Source: Wurfbainia villosa (Eukaryota > Streptophyta > Magnoliopsida > Zingiberales > Zingiberaceae). Taken from it: 64,000 nucleotides of DNA. A program made the translations under genes and the position numbers. The notes below the pieces were generated by a model. It saw only the letters and a program-made list of their open reading frames with translations. It had not been told where the DNA came from and made no database searches. This document shows, piece by piece, positions 58,601 through 64,000 of the stretch. Numbering within the stretch: the first letter of the stretch is position 1; the number at the start of each line of letters is the position of its first letter. The stretch is from NCBI GenBank assembly GCA_025175895.1, contig JAKLTH010000288.1, forward strand, positions 1 through 64,000, in the 5' to 3' direction.

Positions 58601-60148
58601 AATTGCATCTTTTAGGGACTTTCTCTCATGATTAATGAATATGTGGTGCTTTTATTCCAAATTCCATAGGTTAGTTAATGAGTCAACCTTTTTTTTCTTC
58701 ACATTTTTAAAAGTTATAAGCGACGCAATTCCTTTCTAGTATATGTGACAATTTGAGTGACATTAGATTTGAATTTGCCATAATGCTCCTTTTATGATTA
58801 TTTTAGATGGTCCAGATAGTGGTATTGGGGACAAATAGATTTTCATGTACTAAACTACTTGCTTAACAAGTACTTCAGAAATCATGTTCTATTTTACCTG
58901 GGTGTTAAGCACATGGTTATTTAATGACCCATAATGGTCATTGTCATCATCATCAACGCGCAATGCGTATAGGTATTTTGTCAGAGAAGTGCTTGTATAT
59001 GCTACATTGGGAGCATTTGTCTGCATTTGTGGCATTACTTGACTTTTCTTTTTTGTTATAGGGAAGGTGTATCTTCTGCAGCTGCTCCTTGTAAGTCGAA
59101 GCAAATATCAAGTTGATGACTTGTTAAGTAACTTTGAGTAACCAAGCGAATTTGTGGTTTTGCAGTTCGTGATTCTTTTGGATATCATGCTATTATTTCA
59201 GAGAATCAGTCGACCATATCATCATCACATTCATGCCCTTTTGTAGCTTACATGCAGCCACCCCAGCCTTCTTCTTCCAATCAATCATTTGAAACCATAC
59301 CTGATGGTACTGGATATCACCAACAGTGGAGTTATTTCTCTAGACCAAGAGATATCCACACACACATGATGGCAGCAACTAATTTACCATATCGTGGTTG
59401 GGAACATCGCCATCATCCATCCTACTCGCTGAATGCACATGTTAACCTTGCTGATCCAGCATCTCATTTTTCCAGGCTTGATGCAGATGGTTTACCTACT
59501 GCTGATTCTCTTTTCCATCCATTTGTTCTCAGTCATGGGTGAGTTGCATTGATTTCCCATTTTCCGTGGCATCAGTTGACATCTTGGCTACCTAATAGTG
59601 GAACTAAATTTTACCATCAGCACGAATGCTTTCAATATACTTGAAGTTTGTTTAATATGATGACAATCTGAATTTCAATTCCTTTTCTGTTTTCTTCCAG
59701 AAGTGGCTTGAGATCTAGTCCTACCAGCTCCTCTGCCACCGCCATGGTTCCACCATTCCTTCGAAACCATCTCAATCTTCATGAAGTTTTCCAGCGACAA
59801 AATTCTCAAAATGTGCACGGAACAACTATGCCACAACCTGTGAACCCAAGGGGTCTCAATCTGGCCGACCAGTGCGTCCCTTTCCTGATATCATCCATTC
59901 CTTTAGATGCTGAGGGAATTCGAAATCGCCATCGTGTATGGGATCGCGAGTCTGTAGTGACACACCTGTTTTCTCCTCTTGACAGGGAGCCTAGTGCTTG
60001 GGGCTCTTTCCCACAGCCCAACAGTGCATTAGACTCCAACTCACGGATGGCATTCTTGCCGCTGCACAATGGTCCTGAGAGGTCATCATCAGTGCAAGCA
60101 GGGTACAGCCAGACAATACCTCCGGCACGCATGTTGTCCTTGATGTGA
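46521..60148 (+). CDS. RFI2: RFI2-like RING-H2 E3 ubiquitin ligase, six coding exons
   Basis: Exons 46521-46665, 49431-49600, 49817-49875, 59062-59090, 59166-59538 and 59701-60148 join to 1,224 nt (407 residues plus TGA). All five introns have GT-AG borders and the frame is kept. A RING-H2 domain spans residues 22-66: Cys22, Cys25, Cys42, His44, His47, Cys50, Cys63, Cys66. Next come GNWLYANG and GHWCPF, hallmarks of the RFI2 group, then a Ser/Pro/His-rich tail without a domain. Arabidopsis RFI2 is a RING protein that dampens red/far-red seedling responses and delays flowering; the role here is inferred. The start was chosen at the Met shortly before the RING, as in relatives. Introns 1 and 3 are swollen by transposons. 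Confidence 0.85.
47387..47664. mobile_element. MITE in intron 1 with GGGGGCGTTTGG ends
   Basis: 278 bp with perfect 12-bp terminal inverted repeats GGGGGCGTTTGG / CCAAACGCCCCC. Inside, a unit of about 60 bp ('ccattttc', 'aaaaaaataaa', 'gagcgtttt', 'ggaaaa') is duplicated, and the halves are partly complementary. GGGGCGTTTGGT ends are common in plant hAT-type MITEs. No exact target duplication could be fixed. Confidence 0.75.
47665..49430 (+). other. rest of RFI2-like intron 1
   Basis: No exon, element or RNA gene recognised. Ends with the acceptor 'catctgtttcag' at 49430. Intron 1 in total is 2.8 kb. Confidence 0.6.
49431..49600 (+). CDS. RFI2: RFI2-like exon 2: second RING half
   Basis: Residues 49-105. 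Begins with Asp-Cys50-Ile-Gly-Ser-Ala-Phe-Asn and completes the RING with QCPNC (Cys63, Cys66), then GNWLYANG and an acidic IHDEDLY stretch. Donor GTATGC at 49601. An upstream in-frame extension exists but lies in the intron. Confidence 0.88.
49817..49875 (+). CDS. RFI2: RFI2-like exon 3: HWCPF motif
   Basis: Reads SVGGHWCPFSDSARIPSLF plus two bases. The HWCPF motif after the RING is conserved in this family. Acceptor 'tttgttcag', donor GTAAGT at 49876. Phase 0 in, phase 2 out. Confidence 0.8.
50440..50830 (+). pseudogene. RTE-type LINE reverse transcriptase fragment
   Basis: One frame reads FLLANDIVLIDEHLDSMEV, a decayed FADDIVLIDE active-site box of plant RTE LINEs. Further on are GASRYFYDHQLPLGIRKSMYD and NQLCW, matching the C-terminal RT region (normally like GVLCDRKIPLKLKGKFY). 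Heavily mutated. Confidence 0.6.
51902..51921. repeat. left target-site duplication of the SINE
   Basis: 20 bp beginning 'tatagatgatg', repeated without change at 52087-52106. Confidence 0.95.
51922..52086 (+). mobile_element. Au-type tRNA-derived SINE, 165 bp
   Basis: Head 'aagggagccttggcac' with an A box TGGCACAACAG (51932-51942) and B box GGTTCAAATCC (51975-51985), the RNA polymerase III promoter. The body has 'aacagcctcttgcaaa', 'ggtaaggctgcgtacaat' and 'cttcgtgcaccggg', which I recognise as the Au SINE family of plants. Exact 20-bp duplications on both sides show a clean insertion. Confidence 0.93.
52087..52106. repeat. right target-site duplication of the SINE
   Basis: Identical to 51902-51921. 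Confidence 0.95.
54759..55296. mobile_element. MITE-like insertion with GATCGCGATC-rich core
   Basis: Interrupts the LINE between its RT and C-terminal parts. Flanks are CGTAAAGCAT (54749-54758) and CGTAAAGTAT (55297-55306), a 10-bp duplication with one mismatch. Ends are loosely inverted (GTTTTAAA...TTTAAAAC). The left half is GC-rich with repeated 'ggatcgcgat' palindromes, the right half is almost pure A/T. The duplication length suggests a Mutator-type MITE; no coding capacity. Confidence 0.6.
55735..58020 (+). mobile_element. solo LTR, 2,286 bp, inserted in the LINE 3' end
   Basis: Starts TGTTAGGAGGAGA and ends ...AGTCCTAGCA, with related inverted ends (TGTTAGGA / TCCTAGCA). Flanked by ATAAC (55730-55734) and ATAAT (58021-58025), a 5-bp duplication with one mismatch. 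LINE sequence continues on both sides. The body has recurring 'gaccggacacttggtggtt' units (56070-56230), many 'tcggg' pieces and AGTCGACTG palindromes at 56680-57610. A run-on of an adjoining element cannot be excluded; strand is uncertain. Confidence 0.65.
59062..59090 (+). CDS. RFI2: RFI2-like exon 4, 29-nt microexon
   Basis: GGAAGGTGTATC to CTCCTT, completing Glu and encoding EGVSSAAAP plus one base. Acceptor 'ttgttatag', donor GTAAGT at 59091. Needed to keep the frame between exons 3 and 5. Confidence 0.75.
59166..59538 (+). CDS. RFI2: RFI2-like exon 5
   Basis: After the acceptor 'ggttttgcag' it reads RDSFGYHAIISENQS, a Ser/Pro/Gln-rich stretch and YRGWEHRHHPSYSLNAHVNL, ending SHG at GTGAGT (59539). 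No known domain, but the HHP...LNAH stretch resembles the conserved tail of family members. Confidence 0.85.
59701..60148 (+). CDS. RFI2: RFI2-like exon 6 and stop
   Basis: After the acceptor 'tttcttccag' it reads SGLRSSPTSSS, VPPFLRNHLNLHEVF and ends QTIPPARMLSLM, TGA at 60146-60148. Low-complexity, probably disordered. Confidence 0.85.
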
Positions 60149-61744
60149 GCCGAATTTGGCATTCCTTGAAGATGAACTATTTGGCATTCTCAACTCTCCC
60201 CTTAAATTAAGCTTTCCCACTGACCGGGAATACAGTAAATTTGGTTTGAACTGCTGCTGTTGAATTATAAACTTTGCTACCTATGCAAACATGTCAATTG
60301 TTGATGGTAAGATGGATGATGTGGCATGCCCGAAATAATCTGGTGAAATTGTTCTAAGTTAAGTGGAAGGGGAGAGAGAGCCCCCATAAGCTTAAAAACA
60401 TGCACCCATTTTCATTCTGGGAAAATGTATCCAAAACTTACATGCAAGTTTTCCTGTGTCATTATTTCATTGCTATCTCGTGTTGAATTGCTAGAGAATC
60501 TTTGTTCAAGAAGTGGATATTTTGTTTAGATCTGGAAATGCCAATTTGGAGTTTTAGTTTTCCTAAATGTATTGTTCTATTGTTGCGGTGCTATTTGTTT
60601 TTCTTCACACAATGCATCATTTTGATATTATCTAGGTCATGAAATGTTAACATAGTTGTAAGTGAATCTGTGCAGCTTTCATTTGCATTCCTTCAGTACA
60701 TGGGGAGGAGTATAAATCCCTACTAACGTGCTGATATTTCTGAATTTGTAAATTTTGATAATTCATAGTCGCAACTAGTTCTTGTTCTTTTATCTTCAAA
60801 GAAAAACTGAATCAGTCCCAAATTTGATTTTATCCAGAAGATCTACGACTAGTGGAAGTGTTTTATGTGTCTGCACTGTTTTCTACCAGTGGTGTTTCAT
60901 AAGCAGGACTGCAAGATAAGCAGGTTCAGATAGCAAAACCATGGACAACCTTGGCATTTGCATTGTGTTTACCTGAAATGGCCATTCAGGAGCGATAAAG
61001 ATTGTGATACCTTTGACTCCACAAATCCTTTATTCAATTAAGTTGTTCTCATCTTCTTTCATTTAGTATCACTCGGTAATTTTTCAGAATCAGTGTTGTT
61101 GTGATACTGGAGCCCATTGAACTTCCTCCAACAACTCCGATTTTAGTCGTTTGCCGAGGAATCAAACCTATATATATATATATATCAGTGATTCCATGAA
61201 CCTGTAAGATGTGTTCATGAATGAAAATTAGTTTAAATCATCACAAACGAAGTCTAGATCTCTTTCTGAATAATCCGATAGTTATTGTGACGTTGAGCTA
61301 AGAGCACATGAATCAAATTCTTGCAAGTTTCAGAGAAGAGTAGCTTTTGGAAAATGTTGGCTTCCTGCAATAAGAAAAACCATTGCATAGTATTAGCATT
61401 CAGTGAAGTTGTGAGAACAGCTTTTAATGTGAGAATTCAATTGAGTTTGCCTTCTGAAGTCCATCGCGAGGGCCTGAGACGATACCCTCTTCGATCACGT
61501 CGATGCAATCCAAAAAGGAACGAACACGAGGGGATTGCTTTTGAGCTTCAGCCCTTGAAGACTTCAGCATTTCCTTCGCCTCTTCGAGAGGTTCCAACTT
61601 GTCGGTTTTGTTAAGACTATTGAGCTTCAGCCCTTGAAGACTGCTGAATTTTTGGATAAAGATAAAAATGTTATCTAACTCTAAATTTCAGATACAACTT
61701 CTAGGAATGAATCAAATCACTATATGTTGCTTTGGCTTAATTGC
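60149..61744 (+). other. 3' untranslated region and downstream flank
   Basis: The first several hundred bases are presumably the 3' UTR; no strong AATAAA choice can be made. A 97-codon frame at 61321-61614 has no recognisable homology and no supporting signals. Short TA run near 61170. Confidence 0.5.
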
Positions 61745-62120
61745 TACAGTTACGTGGAGAATTTTAAAAAGAAAGGTATTAATGTAATATATATTGAAAT
61801 AATTAAAAATATATATGGATATGCAATGCTACAAATAAAAATATCAGAAGGATTAATCAAATTGTTTCCCATAACATTAATGATCAACCTTAAGTCCTTA
61901 TCTTTTTATGTTAATCATTGACGAACTTATTAAATACATCTAAGATATGACGCCATAGTGTCTGTTATTTGTAGATTATATTATTTTGATAGACAAAATA
62001 TGTGGAGAAGTAAATACTAAACTTGAATCTTAGAGAGAAAAGCTAGAAGCGAAAGGTCTTACACGCTTAGCAAAGTAAAGATAAAATATATGAAATTTAA
62101 ATTTAGCAATGTTAGATACA
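61745..62120 (+). pseudogene. RTE-type LINE RT fragment
   Basis: Pieces reading KKGINVIYIEIIKNIYGYAM and SEGLIKLFPI are close to the LINE at 54230-54330 (GVSVAYIEIIKDIYGDV). Followed by a decayed active-site region. Ends at the SINE. Confidence 0.65.
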
Positions 62121-62122
62121 AT

Positions 62123-62239
62123 CCGGTGCACGAAGCTCTCGCCACGCGGGGTACCGGAGAAGGAATCCATTGTACGCAGCCTTACGTTGCTTTTTTTTGC
62201 AAGAGGCTGTTTCCAGAATTTGAACCTGTGACCTCTTAG
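62123..62239 (-). mobile_element. Au-type SINE, minus strand, head missing
   Basis: The inverse complement matches 51970-52080: 'gaggtcacaggttcaaat', 'aacagcctcttgcaaa', 'gtaaggctgcgtacaatgga', 'cttcgtgcaccgg'. The head with the A box is replaced at 62241 by the LTR of another element, which probably inserted into it. Confidence 0.88.
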
Positions 62240-62240
62240 T

Positions 62241-63573
62241 TGTTGGATCGAAAGTGTCGCTAGAGGGGGGGGGGGGTGAATAGCGATACGGTGTCGTTAA
62301 AAACTTTTGCAATAAGTAAAAAGCAAGTAGAGAATGCACAGCGGAAATATAAAGTAGACAAGATATTTTTACGTGGTTCACAATCTTTCGATTGCTAATC
62401 CACGGCCCTAGTGATCCTTGATCACGTACGGAGGGCAATTCACTAAAACCACTCCTCGCTCGTTGGAGCAACGACATAAAGATTACAAAAGAAATCAAGG
62501 CAAAGGACACTCCCTTTCCTTGTTACGATTAAAGCACAAAGACAATTTAAAGAAGTAGAACTTAAATAAATATACCGACAACTCTTATAAGTAGAAGATG
62601 TAGCTTTTTTTGTCGGTGGCACCGTCGTAGCAAATGTGAGTAGTAGTAGCGGCGTTACGACGGCGTGTTGAGAGCTCTTGAATTCTTGTTATTTGCTTGG
62701 CTTGAACATGTCTATTTATGGATATTGATCTATGAATTTAGACATAGGTAGTGTCCAAGGTGAGGTTCTTATCCCCCAAGACTTGTTCATCCACATCCTT
62801 TGCGCCAACTCAAGGATGAGGTGTTTCATCCAACCACCTTGTGCCACCTCCAACCTCCTTGTGCGCCAACTCAAGGATGAGGTGTTTCATCCAACCACCT
62901 TGTGCCACCTCCAACCTCCTTGGGCGCCAACTTGAGGATGAGGTGTTTCATCCAACCACCTTGTGCCACCTCCAACCTCCTTGGGCGCCAACTTGTTGGA
63001 GCCATTCAACTGCCACATCATGGGAGCCAACCATCTTGTGCCAACTCACCTTATTTTGGGCGTCCACCACAAGGAAGCTTGGTGATGGTTTGGATGTCCA
63101 CCTTGATGCCACATCACCCTTTGTACCAAAACACGAGTCAAGTCCAAATTCACCCCCTTGAAATTCGAGCTCTTCTAAATTTGGAACTTGACTAGCAGTT
63201 GATGTAGTCAAAGGGTTTTGGGCACGATACAAGTTAGCTTAAAATATAAAATGCGATGGTTCTAACCATTTGATCTCGACCTAGACCTTCCATTGGAGGT
63301 ATTGGGTCGGATCTACGCTAACGACCTTGCCGCTTTCACACGAGCTTACCTTGTAGCCTCGCTTCGGTCTTCACCCGAGTACCTCGGCTTCCTCAAAGTC
63401 CCTCTGGCGTTGCGACCACCTCGGTTCCCACCGGTGTAGCATGAACCTTCCGCTCAACTTTAGCATTTCTGCACACTTAATTGAGCTCGTAAGATAACAA
63501 ATATACCCTTAACTATTGAGCCTTTTGCCATAATCAAAATACCGGTTCGACTTTGGTGCCCACTGCACCAACA
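62241..63573 (-). repeat. 3' LTR of a retrotransposon extending past the right edge
   Basis: 1,333 bp. On the minus strand it starts TGTTGGTGCAGTGGGCACC and ends CGATCCAACA, giving TGTTGG...CCAACA ends. Directly inside it, the minus-strand polypurine tract AAAAAGGGGGAGAT (63574-63587) shows this is the 3' LTR. It carries a 12-G run near 62265 and a 61-bp tandem repeat. Superfamily cannot be told without pol. Confidence 0.8.
62802..62996. repeat. 61-bp tandem repeat, 3.2 copies, inside the LTR
   Basis: Units start at 62802, 62863, 62924 and 62985 (GCGCCAACT), each with 'ggatgaggtgtttcatcc' and 'ccaccttgtgcc'. Copies differ by only a few bases. Overlapping reading frames on both strands are by-products. 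Confidence 0.95.
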
Positions 63574-63912
63574 ATCTCCCCCTTTTTGATTCATGGCAAA
63601 CCGACACAAAAGTTAAGGAAAAATTAAGCATAACAGTAAGCTAGCATAATGATTAAGCATGAGTGAGAAATATTATTGTTTCAAGTTCTCCCCTTTGAGG
63701 TAACCTCCCCCTTGACCGAAGGTGAGTTCTTGAAAAATAATTTTTACTCCCCCTTAATAGTTGCTTAAGTAAACGGAATTACTTAATATAAAAGGTAATA
63801 ATTTTGTTTACTTTCTTCCTTACTTTTGTGACTTTCTCCCCCTTTTGCCTTAACTCAAAAAGTTTGTAAATATATTTTAAGGTTTGTAAGTCCAAGCAAG
63901 TTCCCAATATAA

Positions 63913-63944
<32 letters not shown>

Positions 63945-64000
63945 TAATAATAAGCTTGAAAATATGTTCATCTAAAATGTACAACTCCGGTTGGACTTGA
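63574..64000 (-). mobile_element. internal 3' part of the right-edge LTR retrotransposon
   Basis: Begins with the polypurine tract, then AT-rich non-coding sequence with several 'ctccccc'-type pieces and a TA run at 63909-63932. No coding part is reached before the window ends. Confidence 0.65.

Larger units (their letters stand above)
49876..59061 (+). other. RFI2-like intron 3, 9.2 kb, transposon-filled
   Basis: Runs from GTAAG at 49876 to 'tgttatag' at 59061. Contains LINE fragments, a SINE, a LINE with a MITE and a solo LTR inside it. 49877-50430, 50840-51770, 52200-52420 and 58080-59061 hold nothing I recognise. Confidence 0.8.

Noticed and set aside
62732..63232. Cys/Pro-rich repeated peptide frames on both strands
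   Set aside because: Translation of the 61-bp tandem repeat inside an LTR.

Overview
The window is plant nuclear DNA from an angiosperm. The signs are Ty1/copia retrotransposons primed by initiator-tRNA sites, Mutator-like elements (MULEs) with SWIM-finger transposases, Au-type SINEs, RTE-type LINEs, and one intron-containing host gene resembling the plant RING E3 ligase RFI2. A monocot is plausible (GC-rich first exon, Au SINEs) but the species cannot be named from this sequence. Most of the window is nested transposable elements, nearly all decayed.

Layout. 1-5845: minus-strand copia element 1, missing its 3' end, with its 5' LTR at 3908-5845. 5846-22268: a large minus-strand MULE (MULE-1) interrupted by a 9.4-kb minus-strand copia element 2 (8927-18309). 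22269-30997: a TRIM-like mini-LTR element, a long TA microsatellite and a degenerate plus-strand copia element 3 (23816-30301). 30998-45112: a second MULE (MULE-2) of about 14 kb on the plus strand with both terminal inverted repeats, lying head to head with MULE-1. 45113-46180: AT-rich spacer. 46521-60148: the RFI2-like gene, six coding exons and 407 codons, whose 9.2-kb third intron is filled by a LINE, a SINE, a solo LTR and a MITE. 60149-64000: 3' flank, LINE and SINE fragments, and one LTR of a retrotransposon running off the right edge.

The most interesting structure is the MULE pair. Both copies carry transposase remnants plus DUF1985-like and Ulp1 (C48 protease)-like remnants, as in the known ULP-carrying MULEs. 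Between these modules and near the ends lie arrays of short palindromes built on GGTGCTGGGA...TCCCAGCACC, including a four-copy tandem repeat of about 455 bp. The palindromes occur in several stem versions with matching changes in both arms, and the arrays sit at the borders of the gene modules. Differences among near-identical copies cluster at CTG/CAG sites, which may mean methylation-linked change or consensus error.

The only gene that looks intact is the RFI2-like RING gene. Its reading frame joins cleanly across five GT-AG introns, including a 29-nt microexon just after the giant intron.
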